Under the pieces are notes generated by a model, which worked only from the letters and a program-made list of their open reading frames with translations, had not been told where the DNA came from and made no database searches. The translations under genes were made by a program, and so were the position numbers. This document shows, piece after piece, positions 48,315 through 59,284 of a stretch of DNA of 64,000 bases; the stretch's first letter is position 1, and each line of letters starts with the position of its first letter. This DNA is from Lactifluus volemus (Eukaryota > Basidiomycota > Agaricomycetes > Russulales > Russulaceae), in NCBI GenBank assembly GCA_022376515.1, contig WTXI01000103.1, positions 1-64,000 on the forward strand. Direction: 5' to 3'.

Positions 48315-50045
48315 ATGAGCGCGACCCTCCTCAGAATAGAATTCCCCGACAACGAAACATTGATCCCAGTGCCCACCCGATACAACGACGACCTACCTGC
48401 GCACGTGAAAGGCGGTATATACTGGAACCCTACAGACCGGTGTTACTGCGTTGCACAAGAAGGAGAATCGGTCCGCGTAGAGTTCATTAACGACGTCTGG
48501 CACGCCGTACTACGCCACCACGAAATACTCAAGTCTTGCCCCGCACTCAGGCTCAATGAAGCAGCAGGAGCAGGGTGGTGGCGCGAAGACGACGCCCAAC
48601 ACCCGAACAACCGTGCTCTCAGTGCAATAAGGGAGGACGGTGAAGACGACGGGAGTACAGGGGAACCAGAACCGACGACCCCCTTGTCCACCCACTCCTA
48701 CCAAGAACCACCAGCAAACACCCCGATGACCCACCTCGCAGAACAAGTGGACGCCATCACAATAGAACCAGAACCAATACAAGTCAGAGCAACCGTGACC
48801 GAAGCACCAACGGTTACAGCCAACCGAGCGATAAGGGGGGAAGGACCACTCCCCCCAGTCGCCGGCCAAGGATGGGTGCTCAACCAGGGGGGGGCACCGC
48901 CCCCAGGTCCGCCTCAAGGCCCACCGCAGGGACCGCCTCAAGGCCCACCTCAGGGAGGAGGACCCCCAGGCTGGCCCCCGGCCGGACCCCCAGGAGGCGG
49001 ACCCCCAGGAGGTGGACTGCCACAAGGACCAATGCCGGGGCCAGGCTACCTCATGGGAGCGCCCACTGGACGACCACCCACCATCTTTGACGGAGATAGA
49101 CAGAAAGCGGACGACTTCATGGACGAATGGAACCTCTTCTGTCTCAACAACACCTTCAATTACGCCTTCGCCCTTCCCTACCAAAGAGTCGCCAACTGTC
49201 TGTCCTACATCAAAGGACCCAAAGTCGCCAACTGGAACAGGACCCAGGTCCAATGGCTCCACAACGTCACAACGCGAAACGTGAACCCAGTTGGTTATGA
49301 CAACCAATGGCTGTGGGACACTTTTGCAGACGAATTCAGGAACGCGTTCCAGGACACGGCAGCAGAACAAAACGCAGAAAGGAACCTCTCTAACCTTCAG
49401 ATGAAGGGAGGAGAATTGGACACCTACATCAGCGACTTCACGGAACTCGCCAGGAAGGCAAACAGAAGCCTTCAAGACAAAGGAACCATTATCATGTTTC
49501 GACAGGGACTCCAATCCGCATTACACAACGCCCTCTACCACATTAACCCGGCTCCGCGCACTTTCCAACAATGGGCGGAGGCGGCAAGAGCCGAACAGGC
49601 CAAATGGGCAGAATGGGGCGCACACGGATTCCAGGAACGTGTCAAAAAGTACAAAGAAAGCAAAGACGGCAGACGCACCTGGCAGGAACGTGCTAAAAAC
49701 AGACAAAAAGACCGACGCTCTGACGCCATGGATGTAGACAACGTCCAGGTCAATGCCATGACGGACGCAGAAAAAGACAGCCTCATGAAGAAAGGGGCTT
49801 GCTTCTTCTGCAAAGAAACCGGACATATGGCCAGAGTCTGCCCCAAAAAGAAGGGGAGGACGAACACCTGGAAGACCGCGCCCAAGCGCGTAGTAGCAAA
49901 GGAAGCCTCCACAGCTAGCGTGGAGCCAAGCGAGGAACCAGAAGAGGACGACAACAAGAAAGACTTGCTAGGAGAAGTCAGAGGAATGTCCAGAGAGCAA
50001 CGCGAGGAGCTCATGGATAGCATGCTGAAAGACGAGGGTTTTTAG
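48315..50045 (+). CDS. gag: Gypsy Gag, structural protein with zinc knuckle
   Basis: The ATG at 48315 gives 576 aa. The N-terminus (MSATLLRIEFPDNETLIPVP) is a small domain with WNPTDRCYCV. A Pro/Gly/Gln tract with PPQG repeats (about residues 192-245) separates it from the retrotransposon Gag domain (about 250-425; FDGDRQKADDFMDEWNLFC, AFQDTAAEQNAERNLSNLQM, YISDFTELARKANRS). A basic region precedes a CCHC zinc knuckle CFFCKETGHMARVC starting near residue 496, which would bind genomic RNA. The tail is acidic. The TAG stop at 50043-50045 follows directly on a slippery heptamer, so a fraction of ribosomes would continue into pol. Confidence 0.93.
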   Translation: MSATLLRIEFPDNETLIPVPTRYNDDLPAHVKGGIYWNPTDRCYCVAQEGESVRVEFINDVWHAVLRHHEILKSCPALRLNEAAGAGWWREDDAQHPNNRALSAIREDGEDDGSTGEPEPTTPLSTHSYQEPPANTPMTHLAEQVDAITIEPEPIQVRATVTEAPTVTANRAIRGEGPLPPVAGQGWVLNQGGAPPPGPPQGPPQGPPQGPPQGGGPPGWPPAGPPGGGPPGGGLPQGPMPGPGYLMGAPTGRPPTIFDGDRQKADDFMDEWNLFCLNNTFNYAFALPYQRVANCLSYIKGPKVANWNRTQVQWLHNVTTRNVNPVGYDNQWLWDTFADEFRNAFQDTAAEQNAERNLSNLQMKGGELDTYISDFTELARKANRSLQDKGTIIMFRQGLQSALHNALYHINPAPRTFQQWAEAARAEQAKWAEWGAHGFQERVKKYKESKDGRRTWQERAKNRQKDRRSDAMDVDNVQVNAMTDAEKDSLMKKGACFFCKETGHMARVCPKKKGRTNTWKTAPKRVVAKEASTASVEPSEEPEEDDNKKDLLGEVRGMSREQREELMDSMLKDEGF

Positions 50046-50077
50046 GCGGCTCTAACCCACCGGCCTGGGAAAGAGCC
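50036..50077 (+). promoter_or_regulatory. -1 ribosomal frameshift signal at the gag/pol junction
   Basis: The heptamer G GGT TTT (50036-50042) fits the X XXY YYZ rule in the gag frame and abuts the gag TAG. After a 5-nt spacer, GGCTCT (50048-50053) pairs with AGAGCC (50072-50077), and inside it CCCA (50056-50059) pairs with TGGG (50066-50069) around a CCGGCC loop. The -1 frame from 50036 is open through the protease and on into pol. Efficiency cannot be judged from sequence. Confidence 0.75.
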
Positions 50078-50264
50078 ATAGAACTGTATCGGATCGGTGT
50101 TAGGACTCGGAATTCTATGATTTTGAATGTGCCCTACCGATCCATGCAGCGAATGGCCGAAGTAAAAACCCTTGTGGACAGCGGAGCCACAGAAAATCTC
50201 ATGGACACCTCCACCGCCTCCTTCTTAAACGTCGCCCTCCAGAAACTCCCCCTTCCCCGAACCA
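50036..50264 (+). pseudogene. pol: Gypsy pol, 5' segment: aspartic protease, split by a solo LTR
   Basis: The -1 frame runs from the slippery site through SMQRMAEVKTLVDSGATENL, where DSGA is the catalytic motif of retroelement aspartic proteases, to LQKLPLPRT and then the insertion at 50265. The downstream half of the protease continues after the second target copy at 50785 (TNADGSANTAGALTHYCELR), ending with the ILGYPWL motif near 50914-50934. Removing 520 bp (solo LTR plus one AACCA) makes the frame continuous, so the protease was intact before the insertion. As it stands pol translation would terminate early in the solo LTR. Confidence 0.88.
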
Positions 50265-50779
50265 TGTTACGGCTCGACTAGGGCCGGGTCCCAGCTAGGG
50301 TTCAAGTAGTTCTGGTCTCTCCTAAGACCTAGGCTCAGGGTTACCCAAGGTAACGACGCGCGGAGCCCTGTGGTGTTGTAGCACAACCACCAAGCTTCAG
50401 TAGCCTTATTAGGGCGTGTAGGAGGGTAAGAGAAAAGAGGGAAGAGGAGAGGAGAAGTTCTTGTCTTTCAGGAGAGGGAAACGAGTCGATTCAGGTTAAA
50501 GCCGAAGCTGGGGTACAAGCTACCAGCTGAGGCCTATTTATACAATGTACGCTAATTGTTCTACCAAACTAAGGTGGACAATAAGCAAGGAGTCAAGACA
50601 ATAGAACGCGAGGACAATAGAGACTCGGAACAATAACACTGGACTAACTGGGACAGACAATAGCACAATCAGACAATAGAACAGTCAGCACAATAGAGAC
50701 AATGTGGACGGGACGTCATCAGGATGAGTAACCAGGTCACGGAAAGCATAGGGTCCAACGTGTCCTGCATTCCGTAACA
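50265..50779. mobile_element. Solo LTR inserted in the gypsy protease region
   Basis: The 515-bp insert starts TGTTACGG and ends CCGTAACA, perfect 8-bp inverted termini, and is flanked by the duplication AACCA (50260-50264 and 50780-50784). It has no coding frame, a TATA-like TTTATAC near 50537 and seven ACAATA motifs in about 120 bp. It is the remnant of another LTR element after recombination between its two LTRs, or a small non-autonomous element. Apart from the terminal TGTTACGG it does not resemble the LTRs of the host gypsy element. Confidence 0.88.
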
Positions 50780-50784
50780 AACCA

Positions 50785-53700
50785 TCACCAACGCCGATGG
50801 CTCCGCTAACACAGCAGGAGCCCTCACCCATTACTGCGAACTCAGAATCAGACAAGGAGATAAGGAAGAAGTACAGAACTTCTATGTCTCAAACCTGGGC
50901 TCGGACCGAATCATCTTGGGGTACCCTTGGCTGAAAGCGTTCCAACCAAAGTTCGACTGGGAAACCAGTCAGCTGAAAGGACCTCCAGTGCACCTAGAAG
51001 CCAAGTGGTACGACCGAGTAAAGAAAAGGCAGGAACGAATCATCGTGCGAAGAGCATGTATAGACCCTGCCTGGGAAGAAGGAGATGAAATCATCCTCGT
51101 CAGCAAAATCAACATGGCGCAGCAGTGGGCAGAAAAGGCGAACAAAGACAAAGAGAAAGTAGAAATTCCCCCGCAGTACCGAGACTTTGCCGACGTCTTC
51201 TCTGAGGAAGGATCGAAACGATTCCCACCATCCAGACCAGAGGACCACGCAATCAAACTCAAGCCGGGAGCGCCGGACGTTATTAACTGCAAAGTATACC
51301 CCCTGACCACGGCGGAAAAACAAGCCACGAAGGAGTGGATCGATGAACACGAGCAGAAAAATTATATCGAAAAATCCAACTCCCCTTGGTCGACACCCTG
51401 GTTCTTCATTAAAAAGAAAGACGGTAGTCTCCGTCCTATCCAAGACTATCGCGAAGTCAACAAATGGACAGTCAGAGACGTCTACCCTATGCCAAGGATA
51501 GAACAGATCATGGAGGAGCTCAGTGGCAAGGAACTGTTCACCAAGTTCGACATCCGATCAGGGTACCACAATATACGCATCAAAGAGGAGGACCGCTGGA
51601 AAGCGGCCTTCAAAACCCCCTTCGGACTGTACCATCCTAACGTCATGTTATTTGGACTAAACAACTCCCCGGCCACTTTCCAACGCATGGCAGACAGGGC
51701 CTTTAAACCCATCTACGATGAATTCCCTGGGGAATGCCACGGGTACATGGACGACTTCCTGATAGCCACACACAAAGACCCGGCCCGCCACCGTTTAATA
51801 ACACGGAAAGTCCTACAAGTATTCCGCAATCACAGCCTATTCCTCAAACTCCCCAAGTGCGAGTTCGAGAAGGACGCGGTTGAGTACTTAGGCATCTACG
51901 TGAAGGATGGGACTATCCGCATAGATCCGACCAAGCGAAGTGGACTAGCAACATGGCCGCGACAGCTGTCAACTGTGACCCAAGTGCGGAGCACCCTAGG
52001 AGTCTTAGGGTACCAGAGACCCTTCATCAAGGGATTCGCCCATATCGCCAAGCCTCTCACCAGCCTCCTTAAAAAGGGGCAAACGTTCAAATGGACGCAG
52101 GAGTGCACGGACGCGCTGAACAAGTTGATTGACATAGTAACCAGTGACCCCGTACTTTTCCGACCAGATGACACCAAACAGTTCGAATTAGAGGTGGATG
52201 CCTCTCAGTACGCGATAGGAGCCATCCTCTATCAACGCGATGACAATGGGAAGCAAAGACCGGTGGCCTATCACTCAGAAACTCTGAACGAGGCTGAGCG
52301 AGGCTACGACATCTTTGATCGGGAGCTAATGGCAGTAGTCAAAGGACTGGAGAACTGGCGACACCTTCTACTGGGAGCGCAACACGAAGTCTTGGTCTTC
52401 ACGGACCATGCTAACCTCCAACACTGGCGCAACCCACAGAAGATCAACAGGAGAGTAGCTCGGTACATCCCACGGCTTGCAGAATATAATTACAAATTGA
52501 TCCACAAGCCTGGGAAGTACAACAAAGCGGACCACCTCTCACGCCGACCAGACTATGACCAAGGAAAGGAAGACAACCAGGATGTCACCGTCCTCCCTGA
52601 TTCAGTCTTCGTCCGAGCCATCAGCCTCTCCTCTCTCGAAGAACGCGTCTTTGAAGCACAAACCAACTCCCCCGCAGAACTCCTCCACTGGTCGGAGCTC
52701 CACCCCCGTATGCATAAGCGGGATGATATCTGGTTCCATGATAACAAACCAGTTGTCGTGGTAGACAACACCCTGAGACGGGAGATAGTTGCTCACTACC
52801 ATGACCACCAGACGGCAGGACACCCCGGAATTTTTTACACCTACCTGCTCGTCACGCGCGACTACTGGTGGCCCGACATCAAACAATTCGTCAAAAACTA
52901 CGTGCAAGGATGCGCCATCTGCCAAGCAACTAAAAGTCGCACCACCAAACCTAAGATCCCCGTCTTCCCCATCTCCACTGAACGGAACGCCGCCCCCTTC
53001 GAAACCATAGCTCTAGACCTAATAACCGACCTGCCCCTATCAAAAGGGTACGACTCTATCCTCACGATCACAGACCACGACTGCACCAAGGCAGCCGTGT
53101 TCCTCCCCTGTAATAAAACCATAGACGCGCCAGGAGTGGCGTCCCTGTATGCCGAGCACGTGTTCCCCCACTACGGCGCCCCTAGGAAAGTCATCTCAGA
53201 CCGAGATCCTCGCTTCACTGCCAACTTTGCACGAGAACTCTGCCGAATACTAGGGTCAGCTCAGAACCTCAGTACAGCTTACCACCCACAGACGGACGGG
53301 CAGTCGGAACGCACTAACCAGTGGCTGGAGCAGTACTTAAGGATCTATGGGAATTACGAACAAGACGACTGGGCTACCTGGTTGCCTATGGCACAGTACG
53401 TACAAAGGTCGTGGCCTAACGCCACCACAAACAAGACGCCGTTTGAACTCCTCATGGGACACACGCCCTCTCTACCTGACCACCCGATCACGACCAACGC
53501 CCCCCTTCTGGAAGATAGGCAGCGCACCCTGGAACGTGTAAGAGAGCAGGCTCAACGATCGATCAAAGCCGCTCAAAACACGTTGCAACGCTACGCCCAG
53601 AGGAAGAAGGGACAACGTAACTACAGGCCCTTCCATGAAGGCGAGAAAGTCTGGCTAGAAGGGACTAACCTAAAAACGACACACCCCACTGCCAAACTGA

Positions 53701-55421
53701 GCAATAAAAGGCATGGACCCTTCCTTGTGACCAAAGTCGTGTCACCAGTAGTTTTCAAACTGCGACTCCCTGCCTCGTGGAAGATACACGATGTCTTCCA
53801 TGCCTCCCTCCTCTCACCATATAAGGAGACGGAGGAGCACGGTGAGAACTTTGAAGAACCACTGCCTGACCTGATCGAAGGAGAAACGGAGTACGAGGTG
53901 GATCAAATCCTAGACATGCGGTGGAGCGGAGGCAAGAACAATAGAAAGCGCCAATATAGGGTTCGATGGAAGGGCTACAGCGAGGCACATGACACCTGGG
54001 AGCCAGAAGGGAACATCCGTGCCCCAGACTGTCTCAAAGAGTTCGTCCAGAAGCATCCAAAGAAGGCGCTCGCAGAAGACATAAAAGCAAAGCCCAAAGG
54101 AAGAAGACGAGTCATCATCCGATCCGTTCAGATCTCTTCCCCAATGCCTTCTTCCCCCAGTAACTCTTCCCCCACTTCTCCTACTACCCCTCGCCGCCCA
54201 GTAGCGGTCTATAGCCCAGAAGACCGAGACTTCCTTGCAGCGATCGCCCAGGTCGACGTCCAGGTCATTCAGGACCTTCTAATGGGTAGAAACACCTCCC
54301 CAATATCCGAGGCCCCCTCCTCTCCCCGCTACGTACCAGCCACACCCTCCGAGACTGCGGTGGATGATGACGACGACATCCAAGAAATACCGCGTCTCCC
54401 TACCCCTCCTCGCGCCAGAATTATGACCCCCATACCAGAAAGAACCATCCCTACTCCCGCCGGGTTCCATCACTACGAAGAAGACGACCCCCATGACTAC
54501 TCCTTCACAATAAAAGACGCGGAGTCGGGAGGATTCATAGAGATGGAATTCGTCAAGTTCGCCATGAGGGACGACTCCTACATCACCGGGTACACCAAGA
54601 CCGGAGAAGGGCCGTTCGAGGCCCCCCTTAATGCCCGCAGTCACCCGGACAAGCAGACAGGTCGTGACGACCTCGTCCTATTCCACCCTACCCACGTCTT
54701 CCGCCGCACCGTTGACGACGCGCTCAGACAGCTAGGGGATCCGGGACTGACAGCAGAAGTGCAGCGCTACAGGTGGACGGTGGAGGAGAAAGAACGACTG
54801 AAGCTGGAAGGGAGGAAACTGGGACAGAACCTCAGCGCCCTCCGTAAGAAGCACGAAGACAGCATCCGACGCCTCGGGACCACCGGGACGACCACCAGAC
54901 TCCTCCCCTTCATCCTCAGCGACAGGACAGACATACGAGGACCGCCGCCTCGTCACTTCAACTCCCCACCGCCTGTCGTCGTCCCAGGCGCCCCGCCGCC
55001 GCCTCCTCGTCCCCTTCCCAATGAGGAAACCAGACAACAGGTGGGAGGTCCGCGCATGCGCGGAGGAGCTGGAAGCAGCGAAGACGAACGCCCCCGTCGC
55101 ACCACTAAGAAGCCCTACACCAGCGCACGCGACATGAAGGGCAAGAAGAAGGCCAGAGAACGGCAGCCGCCCAACACCCGCTGCAACCTCTGTCGCAAAC
55201 TTGGGCACGTCAGTGCCCGCTGCTGGACTCCGCATGTCAACTGTCCGCGCAAAGGTGGGGAATGCCTCATTGGTACGGGGCATGAAAATTACAAAAGTCA
55301 CCGCTGCCCCGCTGCTTGGGCCAAGGACGCGAAGGCCGACTATGAAGCTGAGCAGAACTGGTATAGCGATGACTACGACGATGACGTCCACAACCTGGAC
55401 CCCTCCTTCTGGGAGTGTTAA
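50785..55421 (+). CDS. pol: Gypsy Pol: protease end, RT, RNase H, integrase, chromodomain, extra zinc-knuckle tail
   Basis: One open frame of about 1,545 codons. After the protease end come reverse transcriptase (SPWSTPWFFIKKKDGSLRP, FDIRSGYHNIRI, catalytic YMDD at 51744-51755), RNase H (ELEVDASQYAIGAILYQ, FTDHANLQHW), the integrase HHCC finger (HYHDHQTAGHPG...CAICQ), and the integrase core with the D,D,E residues in ALDLI, SDRDPRF and GQSERTNQ. A GPY/F-like module (GPFLVTKVVSPVVFKLR) and a chromodomain (YEVDQILDMRWSG...YRVRWKGYSEAHDTWEPEGN) near 53,890-54,050 place it among chromoviruses, which direct integration to chromatin marks. About 450 further residues follow, ending in a CCHC knuckle (CNLCRKLGHVSARC, 55182-55223) and more Cys/His. 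The frame has no own start: it depends on frameshifting from gag, now blocked by the solo LTR. Confidence 0.92.
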
Positions 55422-55457
55422 GTGATTGGTGGGACAATCACCTAAGACGGGAGGTAA

Positions 55458-55911
55458 TGTTACGGACTTGTCTGGACCTTTGCCTCCCTGTTACCTCGTG
55501 TTTTTCATTTCCGTCCATATTCTCGCTTACGGACTGAGCCTCACCTTGTACGACACAGAACAGCGTGTTCTTGACTCATAGTGACCCTTATGACATCATT
55601 AGCCTAGAACTTCGATGACGTCGTAGTCAGACCCAGGCTCATGACATCATTACTGATGTCACTCCCCCTTTGCCCTGTACAGTATATAAGACTCTTCGAC
55701 TTGTGTCCTTGCTCTCCAGCTTGGACTTCTCTCCAATACTAGCCTCTTGAAACCTCCTCACAAATCCCCTTGTGACCCTCTCTCCTCTTTCTCTCTTGAA
55801 GCCCTCTAAGTGCTATAACTTAGCTAGACCCAACTTAGACTCGCGTCTCTGTTGGTCCCTCCTGAATAACTTGATCCTATCTTAGGAACTAGGAACAGCT
55901 AGTCCCTAACA
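55458..55911 (+). repeat. Gypsy 3' LTR
   Basis: 454 bp, identical by eye to the 5' LTR except C at 55463 where the 5' copy has T. It is preceded by a purine-rich primer site (AAGACGGGAGG) and followed by GACCA. Confidence 0.94.
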
Positions 55912-55916
55912 GACCA

Positions 55917-58900
55917 GAAGAAGAAGTGTACACACTGCAACTTCACCGGTCACGACGTCAGCGAATGCCGGAAGCTCAAGGCACAAAAGGAAAAGGAAGC
56001 CAAGGCCGCAACCGCGACGACTTCCGCATCGCAGGCCACGCCGTCAACTTCCACGCCCGCTCCCGCATCCGCGAAAGTCGCGATAGCGTCGACTGACGAG
56101 GAAATATTCCTTTTTTCCGCTCACTCTTCTTCCCCGCTCCTTGACTCCTGGATCCTTGACTCCGGAGCGTCACGCACAATGTCCTGTAATCGCTCCTGGT
56201 TCACCAGTTTTTCCCCCCTCCCTGTTCCCATCAAGGTAACGCTCGGTGATGCGCGATCCATTCTCGCCACCAGGATAGGCCGCATTCACATCCGCATGCG
56301 AGCCGAAAACCGCTGGCGAAACGCCATTCTCCAGGATGTCCTTTTCGTCCCCGAGCTACATGGAAACCTACTCTCTGTTTCCTACCTCACACAACGTGGT
56401 GCTAGCCTCCTTTTCAGCGACGACTCTTGTTCCCTCCGCGACAAGTCCGGCACCACAACGTGCCACAGTCACATGTCCTCAAACTTGTATCTGATGGACA
56501 TGTGAACTGTTGTCTCTGAAAAGATTCGCCTCGCCATTGTCCCAGTTTTCCCGCGCGAAGACGAGAACCCTCCCGCGCCTGACGAAGTCGCACTTCTCAG
56601 TGAGGACTCTGGATCTTCGGCCACGTTGGCCACTTGGCACCGCAGGCTCGGGCACGTTAGCACCGAAACGATTGTGAGGATGGCGGACAAAAAGATGGTG
56701 AACGGGATGGTAATTGTTGGACCCACGAGTACAACCGCGATCTGTGAACCATGTCTCACCGGAAAGCAAACCCGCATCAATATTTCGAAGAACACGCAGA
56801 CCCGCGCCAACGAAGTTCTTGGCCGCGTCTTCTCCGACATCTGCGGGAAGCTACCGACTCGATCTCGCCAAGGATACGAGTACTTCGCGACTTTTACGGA
56901 CGACGCGTCACGCAAAGTCTATGTCGCCGGATTGAAACTCAAGTCCGACCTCCTTCAAAACCTGAAAGTTTTTATTGCGCGAGTCAAACGCGAGACGGGT
57001 AAGAACGTCAAAGTACTACGTTCTGACGGAGGAGGCGAGTACACTGGCAATGTACCAACAAAATTCTTCACCGAGAAGGGCATCAGGCAGGAGGTAACTA
57101 CTGCTGACACCCCCGAGCATAACGGTGTCTCGGAGCGGATGAATCGCACCCTCCTCGACAAAGTACGCACGATGCTGGCTGATGCTAATCTTCCTGAATC
57201 GTTTTGGTACGATGCTCTCGAATACGCCGCCGTTCTACACAACTGCTTGCCCACCAACTCCCTTCCTAACCTGACGCCGGAAGAAGCCTGGAGCGGCAAC
57301 AAACCTGACGTTTCCCGCCTCCGTGTCTTCGGCTGTCCCGCGCACATGCATGTACCCATTGACCATCGTTCGAAACTCTCCTCTCATACGCAACAATGTG
57401 TTTTTCTGGGGCTTGCATCTAATTACAAAGCTTTCAGACTTATCCATCGTCCTTCTCACAAAATCTACAACTCCCGCGACGTCATCTTCGATGAAGGGGG
57501 CCCAACACACGAACGCGTTATCATCGACGACGACGAAAACGACGACGAAAACGATAGCGAGAACGATGCACCAGCTCCCGCGCCCGTACCGCGCGACTCT
57601 CCTACACTCGAATCACGCCCAAAACGTGTCACCCGCGCACCTGCTCGCGACGACGACCCTCGTTATGAAGTTAGCGCGTACAATCGCCGACCCCCCGTGC
57701 GCGTTAGCGTCGCCGAAACCAAATTCGATAGTGACCCGCGCACTTTCGATGAGGCCATGGCACGACCCGACGCTGCCGAATGGGTATCCGCCTGCGATAA
57801 CGAACGCGAAGCTTTTGAGCAGATGGGTGTCTTCGAAATCGTCCCTCGTCCCCGCGATCGCAAGATTGTGGGCAGTCGGTGGGTTTTCCGCGTTAAGCGT
57901 GGCCCTGACGGAACGATCCAAAAGTACAAGGCCCGTGTAGTTGCTCAAGGGTTCACGCAAGTCGAGGGCATTGACTTCGACGAGACGTTCGCCCCAGTCG
58001 CGAAACTTGCTTCCCTCCGCGCGATCCTCGCGATTGCCACGGAGAGGGACCTTGAGCTCCACCAAATGGACGTTAAGTCGGCATACCTTAACGGCGTGCT
58101 CAAGGAGGAGATCTTCATGAATCCCCCTCCTGGCTTCAACGTCCCCAACGGCATGGTTCTTCGACTCCGCAAGGCTGTCTATGGCACCAAACAGGGTGGA
58201 CGTGTCTGGTACGAGAACATTAGAGCGAGACTGACCGCTATGGGGTATCGCAGTACACATTCTGACCACGCGATCTTCACTCGTTCCTCTGACAAAGACA
58301 TGTCTATCATTGCTCTGTATGTCGACGACATCACCCTTGCCTCTACCAGCTTGCAGGAAATCGAACGTGACAAAGCGCTCCTATGCCAGCACTACGAGAT
58401 GACCGACTTAGGAAATCTCACGTGGATCCTCGGCATGCACGTCACCCGCGATCGTACCGCCGGGTGGATTTCCCTCTCACAAGAAAAGTACCTAAACGAC
58501 ATCTTAGATCGTTTTGGGAAATCTACTGTCCGTCCCATCTCCACCCCTGCCCTTGCTAACGAGCACCTTCGCAAATTGGCTCAATCCGAGTCTGACCCAA
58601 AGCCCTATCAAAGTGCTGTCGGGGCTCTGATGTACCCTATGCTGTGCACCCGTCCTGACCTAGCCTACGCCGTCGGAGCGCTCGGACGCCACAATGCCAC
58701 CCCCGGCGCGTCTCACTTTCATTCTCTCGATCGCGTTTTTAAATATTTACGAGGATCGTCTGACCTCCGCCTCATCTATCGACGCGGAACCCCCGACGGC
58801 ACTATCCTACGCGGTTTTGTGGATGCTGACTGGGCTAGCGATATTAACGATCGGAAATCCACCTCCGGTTTCGTTTTTATGCTTGCAGGGGGTGCCATCA

Positions 58901-59277
58901 GTTGGGGATCGAAGAAGCAATCGTCAGTCGCACTTTCGAGCACCGAAGCCGAGTACATCGCCGTCGCTTACGCTACCAAGGAAGCCGTATGGCTGCGTCG
59001 TTTCCTCAGCGAACTTGGCATCGACGTCGCCTCACCTACCGTCCTCCGTGTCGACAATCAGTCCGCGATTTCCATCGCGCGGAACCCCGAGTTCCATGAT
59101 CGCATGAAGCACATTGACTTGCGATATCACTTCTTGCGCGAGAAGGTTGCCGCTGGAGACATTGACTTGTCGTATATTCCGACGGACGACCAACTTGCTG
59201 ATATTTTTACGAAGGGCTTGGTGCGAGAAAAGCATAGCCGCCTCACGCGCGAGCTTGGCTTGCACTTCAAGGTCTGA
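55917..59277 (+). pseudogene. pol: Copia Pol: zinc knuckle, protease, integrase, RT, RNase H, with one in-frame TGA
   Basis: This is the continuation of the copia polyprotein after the gypsy insert; together with 46370-47508 it gives 4,500 nt in one frame. It opens with the Gag knuckle CTHCNFTGHDVSEC (55927-55968), then protease (WILDSGASRTMS, 56158). A TGA at 56503-56505 interrupts the frame; it stays open on both sides. Next come the integrase finger (WHRRLGHVS...CEPCLTGKQ), the core D,D,E in FSDICG, RSDGGGEY and HNGVSERMN, reverse transcriptase (QMDVKSAYLNG, YVDD at 58318-58329) and RNase H (FVDADWASDINDRKSTSG, SSTEAEY). It ends LADIFTKGLV...LGLHFKV, the usual copia end, seven bases before the 3' LTR. 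Confidence 0.92.
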
Positions 59278-59284
59278 GGGGGTG

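Larger units (their letters stand above)
47509..55911 (+). mobile_element. Ty3/gypsy chromovirus with Tf1-like self-priming features
   Basis: LTRs of 454 bp (47509-47962 and 55458-55911) begin TGTTA and end CTAACA, with the duplication GACCA (47504-47508 and 55912-55916). Order: leader with an 88-codon frame, gag, then protease, reverse transcriptase, RNase H, integrase, chromodomain and a long tail. Pol lies in the -1 frame relative to gag. Without the solo LTR the element is 7,883 bp. I see one LTR difference (T at 47514, C at 55463). A purine-rich stretch (AAGACGGGAGG) directly before the 3' LTR is the plus-strand primer site. The element is disabled by the solo LTR in its protease region but otherwise looks complete. 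Confidence 0.95.

Noticed and set aside
48890..49030. PPQG-coding repeat in gypsy gag as a separate tandem repeat feature.
   Set aside because: It is a low-complexity linker inside Gag and needs no separate explanation.
48510..49514. Minus-strand open frame of 334 codons across the gypsy gag.
   Set aside because: It is antisense to a frame with a clear Gag domain and zinc knuckle. Its low-complexity Trp/Ser/Gly text mirrors the Pro/Gly tract, so it is a shadow.
54732..55391. Minus-strand open frame of 219 codons across the Pol tail.
   Set aside because: It is antisense to the long Pol frame with a CCHC knuckle. GC-rich composition explains the lack of stops.
57323..58269. Additional plus and minus frames of about 200 codons over the copia integrase/RT region.
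   Set aside because: They overlap the copia Pol frame, which has all catalytic motifs. They show no domain and sit in the wrong frames.
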